DNA from: Candidatus Saccharimonadota bacterium
GTDB taxonomy: Bacteria; Patescibacteriota; Saccharimonadia; Saccharimonadales; Saccharimonadaceae
Assembly (NCBI GenBank): GCA_009781895.1
Contig: WQUV01000001.1
Location: 1-64,000, forward strand
Reading direction: 5' to 3'
DNA length: 64,000 nt
The notes beneath the pieces were generated by a model. That model was not told the DNA's origin, did not search any database, and worked only from the letters and a program-made list of their open reading frames with translations. This document shows positions 17,755-25,203 of this stretch, one piece after another. The stretch's first letter is position 1. Each line of letters opens with the position of its first letter. A program made the translations under genes and the position numbers.

Positions 17755-18058
17755 GCAGTTCGTATTATTTCACCACCACTGCAACACAAATAGGCAGCCT
17801 CTACACTATAAGCACTAACAACACAGTGAAAGGAAGCCACCTATAGCTTATTCTGCCAACCATCACATAATGAAGGAGATATTACTTTAATCTTAGCTCC
17901 ACCTGTTCAGGCAGATTATCATCTACCCAAACGAACAAATCTACGGTATGATGCTTGTATAATTGGCGTATCTTTACCTCTCCTTATTTGTGTTACAACT
18001 TCAGGATAGCATATGCGCCTTTGACATACCCGCCTGATCCGTAACTGGGAAGTTCATC
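17755..18058. other. Non-coding stretch with an inverted-repeat pair
   Basis: No convincing gene is seen here. AACACAAATAGG (17783-17794) and CCTTATTTGTGTT (17992-18004) form an inverted pair about 220 bp apart, with one extra base in the right arm. The stretch sits beside a gene of atypical composition (18115), so it may be a decayed mobile element, but there is no target-site duplication or transposase. Confidence 0.35.
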
Positions 18059-18087
18059 TTGATTTTTTGCAATGACCATGCTATAAT
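18059..18087 (+). promoter_or_regulatory. Promoter of the 18115 gene
   Basis: TTGATT (18059-18064), 17-nt spacer ending TGC, TATAAT (18082-18087). The ATG at 18088 touches the -10 box and so cannot be the start. Confidence 0.75.
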
Positions 18088-18114
18088 ATGTGCACAGAGA
18101 TTAGCAGGAATTAT

Positions 18115-19146
18115 ATGTTCAAAAAAGATACGCAATCATCTTTCGTAGAGCGATGGCGCATAGCAGAGGAAGGCAACTACTTCGTATATCATGCCTTACT
18201 TTATGGCATACATGAAATGCCCAGACGACTAAAAAAGAAGATAGAAAAAGGTGCAACCTATGATAAATATATGTATGTATACAATGATGGAATCACCGGC
18301 TTATGGTTGCATTTCGAACAGACAGAAAAAGGAGTAGCGCTATTTGAGAAGTGGTTGGCGGAAGTACTCCCAGCAGCTGGTGGCTATGCTGAGGTGGCAA
18401 TGCAGAGAAGTAATCGTGAGGCAAGCTCTATATCTGCCTACGTGATAGTGTCCGACGAAAACGGCTTGAAAAAAGTAGAAGTGACTCCGAAGAACCATGA
18501 GGAAATGGTAAGAGTTAAGGATGCTTTCTTGGCACGACAGGAGGATGAAAAATATTGGCGATTAAAGCGAAAAGCACGCTGGAGTAATTTTGGGTGGTAT
18601 AGTTTCCAGCAAAATAAATTCCTATATGAAGCAACTGAGCGCGTAACAAAGAAAGCGGTGCTTGCAGCAATCAGCACTATAAGTGATAACGACGAGATAC
18701 TATATGACGATGCAATAATCGGAATCCTGAATCCATTCTATGACGACATGGCGGACGAGGACGACGAAACAGTTAAAACAAAAATGAAAAAATTAACTCA
18801 ACCACAACAGAATGTTTATTGGCTAACTATTGAGGCAGGTGTGATTCTTTCTGATGGGATTGAGCTACTAAACCACCCGCACCATGTAAAGGCGGCAGCC
18901 AAACAGCTAGGGCTGAAGCATACAGCAAGCGTGCTGAATAAGTATATTATATGGCTAAAAACATACGGTGTAAAAAATGGTGCTGAGTTTTATTCTGATA
19001 AATTTGCAGACAAAAATGACGAGATCATAGAGAAAGAAACCTACTTCACAGAAGAGTTCGCCAAAGCATTGTCGAAAGATGAAACTACAGCTGTAGTCCG
19101 CAAGTATATACGCGATCATGTGGATGACTTTGTCCAGCCAAAATGA
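18115..19146 (+). CDS. Uncharacterised protein, atypical composition
   Basis: A 343-aa soluble protein that I do not recognise. The start ATG 18115 has AGGA 6 nt upstream and lies a sensible distance from the promoter. The first half is aromatic-rich ([40 protein letters not shown]). The second half contains [18 protein letters not shown] and [20 protein letters not shown], faintly like the helical DMP19/DUF4375 family; this is a weak resemblance only. Codon use is A/T-rich (AAA, ATA, AGA, GAA) unlike the C-ending codons of the neighbours, which suggests recent acquisition or weak codon selection. Confidence 0.65.
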   Translation: MFKKDTQSSFVERWRIAEEGNYFVYHALLYGIHEMPRRLKKKIEKGATYDKYMYVYNDGITGLWLHFEQTEKGVALFEKWLAEVLPAAGGYAEVAMQRSNREASSISAYVIVSDENGLKKVEVTPKNHEEMVRVKDAFLARQEDEKYWRLKRKARWSNFGWYSFQQNKFLYEATERVTKKAVLAAISTISDNDEILYDDAIIGILNPFYDDMADEDDETVKTKMKKLTQPQQNVYWLTIEAGVILSDGIELLNHPHHVKAAAKQLGLKHTASVLNKYIIWLKTYGVKNGAEFYSDKFADKNDEIIEKETYFTEEFAKALSKDETTAVVRKYIRDHVDDFVQPK

Positions 19147-19218
19147 AAATAGCCTGCCTTCGATCACGTAACGTGGTCACGGGCTCTGTCACACATCTCA
19201 AAGCATACCCCCCACCCC

Positions 19219-19247
19219 TTGCAAATCCCAGTATGATATGCTACAAT
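19219..19247 (+). promoter_or_regulatory. Promoter of rpsL-rpsG
   Basis: TTGCAA (19219-19224), 17-nt spacer ending TGC, TACAAT (19242-19247). A leader of about 75 nt follows. Confidence 0.75.
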
Positions 19248-19301
19248 GACAGGGAGTTTCATATCAACGTCACGCGGGCTTGCTACCCATGCGACACCAA
19301 C

Positions 19302-19317
19302 GCCCATTCGAATGGGC
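19302..19317 (+). promoter_or_regulatory. Leader hairpin just before the rpsL ribosome site
   Basis: The perfect palindrome GCCCATTCGAATGGGC forms a 6-bp stem with a TCGA loop; AGAAAGG and the rpsL ATG follow within 12 nt. The position is right for translational feedback by S7 or S12, but this is inference. Confidence 0.5.
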
Positions 19318-19328
19318 AGAAAGGTTTA

Positions 19329-19742
19329 ATGCCAACAATTAATCAATTGGTGCGTAAGCCACGCAAAAAAGCGACTATTAAATCTAAGTCACCAGCTTTG
19401 CATAAGGTTTACAATTCACTAAAAACCCGATACTACCAGAAGGAAGCCCCGCTCCGTCGCGGTGTCTGTATCAAGGTTACAACCAAAACCCCAAAGAAGC
19501 CCAACTCAGCGCTCCGTAAGGTCGCTCGTGTTCGCCTCACTAACGGCGAAGAAGTCTGGGCATACATTGGCGGCGAAGGTCACAACCTCCAGGAACACGC
19601 CGTAGTACTAGTGCGCGGTGGTCGCGTACCAGACCTTCCAGGTGTTCGTTACCACATCGTCCGCGGTGCGCTCGACCTTCAGGGTGTCGCTAACCGCAAG
19701 CAAGGCCGCAGCAAGTACGGCACAAAGAAAGCGAGCAAATAA
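19329..19742 (+). CDS. rpsL: 30S ribosomal protein uS12
   Basis: Decoding-centre protein, 137 aa. The start is [54 protein letters not shown] and [20 protein letters not shown]-type motifs are diagnostic. The frame is open upstream to 19143, but AAAGG sits 4 nt before ATG 19329 and matches the family start. It overlaps rpsG by one base (TAATG). fusA and tuf, usual partners in the str operon, do not follow; a terminator closes the pair. Confidence 0.98.
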   Translation: MPTINQLVRKPRKKATIKSKSPALHKVYNSLKTRYYQKEAPLRRGVCIKVTTKTPKKPNSALRKVARVRLTNGEEVWAYIGGEGHNLQEHAVVLVRGGRVPDLPGVRYHIVRGALDLQGVANRKQGRSKYGTKKASK

Positions 19743-20218
19743 TGCCACGTAAGACTACATCATCACTACAGCGCAAAGTTTCACCAGATCGCAAATACCA
19801 ACACATCCTTATACAGCGACTTATTAACAAGTCTATCCTGGATGGCAAGAAGCTAGTCGCCGAACGCGCAGTTTACTACGCTATCGAAGCAGCAGCGAAG
19901 AAACTCAAGCACGACAAGCCAGTCGAGATGTTCGAGCAAGTTATCGCAAACGTTTCACCAAACTTCGAGGTCAAGTCTCGCCGTGTTGGTGGCGCGAACT
20001 TCCAGATTCCATTCCCTATCTCTGGCCACCGTCAGCTCCACTTTGCTATGAGCTGGCTAGTCCAGTCAGCACGCGCTAGGAGTGGCATGCCATACCGCGA
20101 ACGCCTCGCCCTTGAAATGGTCGACGCCTATAACCAAACTGGTAACGCCTTCAAAAAGAAAGAAGACACTCACCGCATGGCCGAAGCTAACCGCGCTTTC
20201 GCGCACTTCGCCCGCTAA
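19742..20218 (+). CDS. rpsG: 30S ribosomal protein uS7
   Basis: 16S rRNA head-assembly protein of 158 aa. Family marks: QRLINKSILDGKKLVAERAV near the start, VEMFEQVIANVSPNFEVKSR, RRVGGANFQIPFPISGHRQL and the C-terminal helix with KKKEDTHRMAEANRAFAHFA. Its ATG shares a base with the rpsL stop, so translation is coupled. Confidence 0.98.
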   Translation: MPRKTTSSLQRKVSPDRKYQHILIQRLINKSILDGKKLVAERAVYYAIEAAAKKLKHDKPVEMFEQVIANVSPNFEVKSRRVGGANFQIPFPISGHRQLHFAMSWLVQSARARSGMPYRERLALEMVDAYNQTGNAFKKKEDTHRMAEANRAFAHFAR

Positions 20219-20234
20219 ACAAACAGCAAAACTC

Positions 20235-20270
20235 GAAAATGCCCAGTTGCCAAACCGCTGGGCATTTTCC
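20235..20270 (+). terminator. Terminator of rpsL-rpsG
   Basis: Perfect 12-bp stem GAAAATGCCCAG/CTGGGCATTTTC with an 11-nt loop; the 3' arm supplies TTTTC. Confidence 0.88.
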
Positions 20271-20458
20271 GTATTCTGAAGTAGCGCAACTTCAAAACCC
20301 CTGTTATTTAGCTAGTTGCGCAACTTCGCGACCTCGCTAGTAGCTACATAATCTGCACCTAAACCCATAATAGATAAGCGACTCAGCAAACAGCACTAAG
20401 GCAGTATAGAAAGAAAAACAAGCCAAGCTGCACTTGACTTATTAAGCATATTATTATA

Positions 20459-20533
20459 TGGCTGGGGAGAAGGGATTCGAACCCCTGAATGCTGGGACCA
20501 GAACCCAGTGCCTTACCGCTTGGCGACTCCCCA
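20459..20533 (-). tRNA. tRNA-Gln (CTG anticodon)
   Basis: The reverse strand begins with U1 (acceptor TGGGGAG/CTCCCCA), as is common for bacterial tRNA-Gln. The anticodon stem is CTGGG/CCCAG with loop TTCTGGT (anticodon CTG), the T-arm carries GGTTCGAATCC, and CCA is encoded. On the minus strand TTGCGT-N17-TATAAT lies just upstream (about 20545-20575). Confidence 0.93.
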
Positions 20534-20653
20534 AGACCCCCTGATTATACCTGATTTTACCTCAAAACGCAATATCTCCCGCCCTGCTGACTGGAGCAAA
20601 ACGCCCCAAGCTAGTTGCGTTTTTGCCTGCTTCATGCTATGATAAAATCAGTG

Positions 20654-20677
20654 ATAGCACAGGTAAGCCTGTGCTAT
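20654..20677 (+). promoter_or_regulatory. Hairpin in the pgi leader
   Basis: A perfect 10-bp stem ATAGCACAGG/CCTGTGCTAT with TAAG loop lies just after a TGATAAAAT box and about 46 nt before the pgi start. There is no U-run, so it is probably a 5' mRNA stabiliser or regulatory hairpin rather than a terminator. Confidence 0.6.
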
Positions 20678-20723
20678 TCGCACTATTAAAAATCTCTTAC
20701 ATCAGAAAGGATGTGATTGTCTT

Positions 20724-22301
20724 ATGACAAACATGAGTTTCACCAATCTCTCAGACACCGCAATACACCAGGCATTACTCCGACATGCGAGAACTGCGAA
20801 CACTCATAGTGGCTTCCATCTCGGCAGCCTACTTACCGGAGACCGTGTCCGAGGGTCCGAAATCCCAATCGGAGGCGGTATGCGGCTCAATTACGCGGCT
20901 AATTATTTCAATACAGAAACCCTGCAGCTCCTGCAAGAGTTAGCTCGCGCACAGCAAGTCGTCTCAAAATTCGTCAACCTCACGAACGGAGCAATCATGA
21001 ATACCGGCGAAAACCGCACGGTTCTTCATCATCGGACCCGTAACCGACAGCATGTAGATAACTTCTACCAGCAGCAACTACAGCGCATTGACAAGTTCGT
21101 TGCGAAAGTCCATTCCCAGGAAATAGTTGGCTCCACCAATCAAGCCTTCGAGGAGGTAGTACAAATAGGCATCGGTGGTAGTCACCTAGGGCCAGAAACC
21201 CTATATCTCGCCCTGTCCGACTGGGCAGTTGGAGCAAAGTCACCACGCCACATGGAAGCAAAGTTCATAGCTAACGTCGACCCCGATGATGCGGCTAGCG
21301 TAATTACGTCTTGTAATCTCGCCAGAACTTTGTTCGCTGTCGTCTCAAAATCCGGCACTACCGACGAAACCAGTGCTAACGAGAAGATCGTTCGTGCAGC
21401 GCTCGAAGCTGCCGGACTTGACCCCGCCAAACACATCGTCGCAGTAACCAGCGAAACCAGCCCCATGGCAAAGTCATCCGACTATTTAGATAGCTTCTAC
21501 ATTGATGACTCTATCGGCGGCCGCTTTAGCTCAACTTCTGCTGTAGGCGGATTGCTACTCTCCCTTTGTTTCGGCACAGAAGTGTTCGAAAGGCTCTTGG
21601 ACGGAGCACACGAAGCAGATCAGCTCGCGATGAGAGACTGCATAACTGGCAATGCCGCTCTAATGAAAGCATTGCTGGATGTTTTTAGCTGTAGTTATTT
21701 AAGCTACAATACATTGGCAGTACTACCTTACAACAAAGCCCTCAGAAGGTTCCCCGCTCACCTCCAACAACTAATCATGGAATCTAATGGCAAGTCAGTC
21801 AATCGATATGGTGAAGTAATTCATTACCCGACCTCGCCCGTAGTTCTTGGCGAAGAGGGCACAAACTACCAGCACTCATTCGGGCAATACATCCACCAAG
21901 GAACCAGTAAGATCTTCGTAGACTTCATTGCCTTCGCCAAAAGCCAGCTGGGTGACGACCTCGAGGTTAACGGATCAACCAACCAAGAAAGGTTGCTAGG
22001 CAACCTAATCGCACAGATAGTCGCTATGGCAAAAGGAAGTGAAAACACCGTCGACCCAAACCAGCACTTCCCTGGCGGCATACCATCCAGCCTCATCTAC
22101 GGTGAGCAGCTTAACCCCGAGGCTCTTGGTGCACTCCTCGCTTTCTATGAGAATGCCACCACGTTCACTGGGTTTATTTTAAACCTCAACTCTTATGATC
22201 AGCCAGGCGTAGAGCTCGGTAAGATCCTCACCAAATCAATCCTCAACAACACATCTGAGGACCCAGCAATACTGGCGCTACGCGAACTCTTTGATTTTTA
22301 G
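20724..22301 (+). CDS. pgi: Glucose-6-phosphate isomerase
   Basis: Interconverts glucose 6-phosphate and fructose 6-phosphate and thereby feeds phosphoketolase. At 525 aa it keeps the family motifs: NTGENRTVLHHRTRN, IGIGGSHLGPETLYLAL, the sugar-phosphate loop SKSGTTDETSANEK, GGRFSSTSAVGGLLLS, the catalytic glutamate region MESNGKS, and QHSFGQYIHQGTSKIFVDF. AAAGGA lies about 12 nt before the ATG, rather far. It stands alone between two tRNAs with its own hairpin leader and terminator. Confidence 0.95.
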   Translation: MTNMSFTNLSDTAIHQALLRHARTANTHSGFHLGSLLTGDRVRGSEIPIGGGMRLNYAANYFNTETLQLLQELARAQQVVSKFVNLTNGAIMNTGENRTVLHHRTRNRQHVDNFYQQQLQRIDKFVAKVHSQEIVGSTNQAFEEVVQIGIGGSHLGPETLYLALSDWAVGAKSPRHMEAKFIANVDPDDAASVITSCNLARTLFAVVSKSGTTDETSANEKIVRAALEAAGLDPAKHIVAVTSETSPMAKSSDYLDSFYIDDSIGGRFSSTSAVGGLLLSLCFGTEVFERLLDGAHEADQLAMRDCITGNAALMKALLDVFSCSYLSYNTLAVLPYNKALRRFPAHLQQLIMESNGKSVNRYGEVIHYPTSPVVLGEEGTNYQHSFGQYIHQGTSKIFVDFIAFAKSQLGDDLEVNGSTNQERLLGNLIAQIVAMAKGSENTVDPNQHFPGGIPSSLIYGEQLNPEALGALLAFYENATTFTGFILNLNSYDQPGVELGKILTKSILNNTSEDPAILALRELFDF

Positions 22302-22324
22302 AGTCTGATGGCAGAGGCCTCACG

Positions 22325-22355
22325 AAAATCCCCCAAAATCATCAGGGGGATTTCC
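22325..22355 (+). terminator. Terminator of pgi
   Basis: Stem AAATCCCCC/GGGGGATTT with a 10-nt loop, 25 nt after the pgi stop. Confidence 0.85.
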
Positions 22356-22383
22356 GCTTCACATAATACAATCCGCTCCTCTA

Positions 22384-22407
22384 GAAAGAAACCCCGCCGA
22401 GGCGGGA
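22384..22407 (-). terminator. Terminator of tRNA-Ser
   Basis: On the minus strand CCCGCC-TC-GGCGGG is followed by GTTTCTTTC, directly downstream of the tRNA. Confidence 0.8.
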
Positions 22408-22423
22408 TACAATCACATAATCT

Positions 22424-22509
22424 TGGCGGAAGGAGAGGGATTCGAACCCTCGAAGCTTTCGCTTGCCGGTTTTCAAGACCGGTGTACTAAACCACTATAC
22501 GATCCTTCC
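22424..22509 (-). tRNA. tRNA-Ser (TGA anticodon)
   Basis: The reverse strand gives acceptor GGAAGGA/TCCTTCC, anticodon stem CCGGT/ACCGG with loop CTTGAAA (anticodon TGA), a long variable arm (AAGCGAAAGCTT) typical of type II tRNAs, T-arm GGTTCGAATCC and an encoded CCA. Confidence 0.96.
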
Positions 22510-22534
22510 ACTTACTATTATATCATAAAACCCC

Positions 22535-22563
22535 TTGAATTACACCTTAAAGTATGGTAAAAT
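22535..22563 (+). promoter_or_regulatory. Promoter of rpsO (leaderless)
   Basis: TTGAAT (22535-22540), 17-nt spacer ending TGG, TAAAAT (22558-22563), 6 nt, then the ATG at 22570. There is no room for a ribosome-binding site. Confidence 0.75.
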
Positions 22564-22569
22564 GGTCTT

Positions 22570-22836
22570 ATGATTACGAAAGAAAAGAAAGCTGATGCGA
22601 TCCGCCAGCTAGCCCGCGACAAAGCCGACGTCGGCTCACCAGAGGTACAGGTGTCGATTTTGACAGCACGCATCAAGGAGCTTACCGAGCACACCAAGCA
22701 GAACAAACACGACTACATGGCTAAGCGTGGTCTCATACAGATGGTCGGCCAACGCAAGAAACTCCTCAAATACCTAGAAAAGACCAACTTCGAGGCTTAC
22801 AAGACTACTATCGCGGCTCTCGGCTTGCGTAAATAA
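22570..22836 (+). CDS. rpsO: 30S ribosomal protein uS15
   Basis: An 88-aa primary 16S rRNA-binding protein. [20 protein letters not shown] and [20 protein letters not shown] are the family signature. The -10 box leaves only 6 nt before the ATG, so even this highly translated mRNA seems to be leaderless, which excludes the S15 leader feedback known in E. coli. pnp does not follow; a terminator does. Confidence 0.97.
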   Translation: MITKEKKADAIRQLARDKADVGSPEVQVSILTARIKELTEHTKQNKHDYMAKRGLIQMVGQRKKLLKYLEKTNFEAYKTTIAALGLRK

Positions 22837-22845
22837 GACTCCTCT

Positions 22846-22878
22846 GTCGCTTCGACTATTTCGGAGCGACATTTTTCT
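22846..22878 (+). terminator. Terminator of rpsO
   Basis: Stem GTCGCTTCGA/TCGGAGCGAC (one G-U) with a 5-nt loop, followed by ATTTTTCTT. Confidence 0.92.
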
Positions 22879-23047
22879 TGCGTTCTCGCCTCCGCTTATG
22901 TTATTATAGTGTTGTGAAGCTATACTTCGGTCACTGGTTTCATGCAATTGCATTGTTTGCGTGATCTAAGTCATTGACGCGCAAATGGCGAGGTCAAAAT
23001 GCGACCTCAAAAATGACTCCAAATCAATTAAGAATAGGAGTAATTTT

Positions 23048-23293
23048 ATGCCAAACAATACAAAAAACGAACAAGTCGAGGTGATGGCACTGTTCACCTA
23101 CGGCAACAACCCGTGCGAGCCACTGCGCTTCAAGCGAGTTGATGGTCGGGAGATCAAAATCAACAGTGTGGAATCAACCCAGGTTAAGTTCTCGGGTGAC
23201 GCCACGATTCACAAGTTCGTTGTGAATTCGACAAAAGGCCGTCACACCTTGCTATTTAACTCTGCTGACCTTCGTTGGTCGCTAGCTGGGTAA
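23048..23293 (+). CDS. Small conserved-looking protein, unknown function
   Basis: An 81-aa protein with AGGAG 8 nt before ATG 23048. It has no signal peptide or membrane span. The middle alternates charged and hydrophobic residues (VEVMALFTYGNNPCEPLRFK, VDGREIKINSVESTQVKF), suggesting a small all-beta fold. A TGTTATTAT box near 22900 leaves a leader of about 130 nt containing the hairpin GAGGTC/GACCTC and the palindrome ATGCAATTGCAT. I cannot assign a family. It stands alone and ends in a strong terminator. Confidence 0.7.
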   Translation: MPNNTKNEQVEVMALFTYGNNPCEPLRFKRVDGREIKINSVESTQVKFSGDATIHKFVVNSTKGRHTLLFNSADLRWSLAG

Positions 23294-23298
23294 AGTCA

Positions 23299-23335
23299 AA
23301 GCCCCGCCATTTTACGTTAACGTATGGCGGGGCTT
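23299..23335. terminator. Bidirectional terminator
   Basis: Stem AAGCCCCGCCAT/ATGGCGGGGCTT, 12 bp, lies between the convergent genes at 23048 and 23345. Confidence 0.9.
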
Positions 23336-23344
23336 GGCTCTAAA

Positions 23345-24064
23345 CTAGTCAGCAAGAGCTGATTCGATAGCTTCGCGTAGTCGCTCTGGATTACCTGCTA
23401 CTTCTCGCGGCAATCGCTCTCCGTTCAAGAATATAGTCGGCGTCTCATCCACGCCCTGCAAGCGCCCCAACGCCTGCCCAAACCTTATCCTGACATCAAA
23501 CTGCATGCTATTCCTATAGTCATCATGCCATCTGTCGATATCTGGTACACCTGCCAGTTCCGCCAGTCGTCGAAACTCCTCCGCTCGGTGCGCCGAGCCT
23601 AAGCCACCCCAGGTCGCCTGGTTTGCAAACACCATCTCTAGCATCTCCCAGAACCTATCCTGCTGGCCTGCCGCTTCAACCGCTATAGCTGCCGCTCGTG
23701 AATTCGGCATAGTCGAAAGCACGAAATGTCGGAATACTATCCCAATTTCATCACCAAAGTCTTCGTATAACTCTCGCATCACTGGCGCCAACGCCGCACA
23801 GCCCGGACACTGCATATCTGCATACTCCACCAGAATCACTCGCGCGTTCGGATTGCCACGCACATGGTCCACCACGCCAGGCTGCCCCACTTCGTTCGCT
23901 ACCGTCTCAGAAATCACTCGTCCTGCATTACTCGTCATGCCGCTAACTTGTTCCGCCAAATCCGTAAAGTTAATAGTATTCGCCGCCCTCCAGTTAATCG
24001 CCCAGATCACACCGCCGACCAATACCGCGCCAATAACAATTGTACCAATCAATTTTCTAATCAT
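23345..24064 (-). CDS. DsbA-family thiol-disulfide oxidoreductase
   Basis: An extracytoplasmic thioredoxin-fold protein of 239 aa. One N-terminal membrane anchor (about residues 4-25) is followed by a DSBA-like domain with the active site MQCPGCAAL (C-P-G-C), an inserted helical region and a cis-proline segment (VDETPTIFLNGE). It probably forms or reshuffles disulfides in secreted proteins. ATG 24064 is chosen because TGGTATAAT ends 6 nt upstream; the longer ORF start lies before the promoter. It is divergent from 24115. The lamin-tail protein at 55747 has paired cysteines that could be substrates (inference). Confidence 0.88.
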   Translation of the reverse strand: MIRKLIGTIVIGAVLVGGVIWAINWRAANTINFTDLAEQVSGMTSNAGRVISETVANEVGQPGVVDHVRGNPNARVILVEYADMQCPGCAALAPVMRELYEDFGDEIGIVFRHFVLSTMPNSRAAAIAVEAAGQQDRFWEMLEMVFANQATWGGLGSAHRAEEFRRLAELAGVPDIDRWHDDYRNSMQFDVRIRFGQALGRLQGVDETPTIFLNGERLPREVAGNPERLREAIESALAD

Positions 24065-24114
24065 AGAATTATTATACCACACTCTAATGTGGGCCACTGT
24101 GGTATAATCATGGT

Positions 24115-25203
24115 ATGACCAAGGGAAAACAGCGAAGCAAAAAGCCCGCTAAAAGAAAGGCAAAAAAGCCATGCAAGTTGAAGTTATGGTTCTTAGCCAG
24201 ACTCGAGAAACATCGCGCCAACCGTCCCATCTCCCAGAACCCTAGCCCTCATAGAAGCTTCCGTCGCACTAGCCGTCACGCTCTTCGCGCTGATCGCTTC
24301 GATAAACCCACCGAATATTTCTCTACTCTCGTCCAAACTTTCCGCATGATTCTCTCACGCAAGACCCTTTTCTTCGGTGTAGTCATCGCCCTAATGATCG
24401 CCAACATCCTCTCTACTGGATTGGTAGGCGAAGATCGCTACAACACTATCGCCGACCTATTTGACGACGAAACTATCGCTGGTGGTTTCGGCGCCTTTGG
24501 CCGCGCTGTTGGTACAGTTGTCACCACCGTCACGCAGGGCGGTCTAAACCCGACACCAACCGTTGAGCAACGCCTCATGACTGTCTTCTCGGGCACCCTC
24601 ACCTTTATGGCTACCATTTACGCCGCTCGTCAACTTCTCGCTGGCAATAAACCTACCCTCCGCAGCACTCTCTACAACTGCTTCCAGCCGCTCGTCCCCT
24701 GCCTCCTTGTGCTGCTCGTAATTGTCGTCCAGATCATTCCCGTAATTATCGTCTACATCACCACATCTGCCGCTCTCCAGACTGGGTTCCTCCTTAATCC
24801 GTTCCACGCCCTACTGTTCTTCGGCTTCACCGCGCTAATGCTTCTGTTGTCCTATCAACTCGCTCTACCAACTATCATCGCCTTAATTGGCGTCACCGCG
24901 CCTGGCATGTACCCTCTGCAATCCATCGCTAATGCCTCAGACCTTATCCGCGGTAAGCGCTTTAGTCTAGTACTCTATATTTTCATCGGCCTTTTCGTCT
25001 TTGCTCTTCTCTGGCTAATCACCTTCGTTCCTATCGTCATGTTTGACCAGTGGCTAGCCAGTGTCTGGAACTTCTGGCATGCCATTCCGCTCGCGCCACT
25101 CGTCTGGCAATTCCTTACCTTCTCACTCATCATGTTCCTCTCAGCCTACATCTACATATACTATAGGAGATTAATCGATGAGTTCCGCCCTCGACCATTC
25201 TAA
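24115..25203 (+). CDS. Multi-span membrane protein, unknown function
   Basis: A 362-aa protein with a very basic N-terminal 70 residues (KGKQRSKKPAKRKAKKPCKL) and about six membrane segments between residues 80 and 350, including AALQTGFLLNPFHALLFFGF. The layout resembles DUF975/YciC-like inner-membrane proteins but I would not name it. TGGTATAAT ends 6 nt before the ATG (leaderless). ligA starts inside its last 26 nt, so the two are co-transcribed and probably coupled. Confidence 0.72.
   Translation: MTKGKQRSKKPAKRKAKKPCKLKLWFLARLEKHRANRPISQNPSPHRSFRRTSRHALRADRFDKPTEYFSTLVQTFRMILSRKTLFFGVVIALMIANILSTGLVGEDRYNTIADLFDDETIAGGFGAFGRAVGTVVTTVTQGGLNPTPTVEQRLMTVFSGTLTFMATIYAARQLLAGNKPTLRSTLYNCFQPLVPCLLVLLVIVVQIIPVIIVYITTSAALQTGFLLNPFHALLFFGFTALMLLLSYQLALPTIIALIGVTAPGMYPLQSIANASDLIRGKRFSLVLYIFIGLFVFALLWLITFVPIVMFDQWLASVWNFWHAIPLAPLVWQFLTFSLIMFLSAYIYIYYRRLIDEFRPRPF

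Noticed and set aside
18088-18114. ATG 18088 as start of the unknown gene
   Set aside because: It directly touches the -10 box, so it would not be transcribed; ATG 18115 has a ribosome site.
19162-19178. Terminator of the 18115 gene
   Set aside because: GATCACGT/ACGTGGTC has almost no loop and no U-run; it may be a protein-binding palindrome, but evidence is thin.
20280-20340. Repeat of AGTxGCGCAACTTC
   Set aside because: Two short imperfect copies in an AT-rich gap; too short and too few to call an element.
22890-23047. Riboswitch in the leader of the 23048 gene
   Set aside because: A 6-bp hairpin and a palindrome are present, but no known aptamer pattern and no switching terminator.
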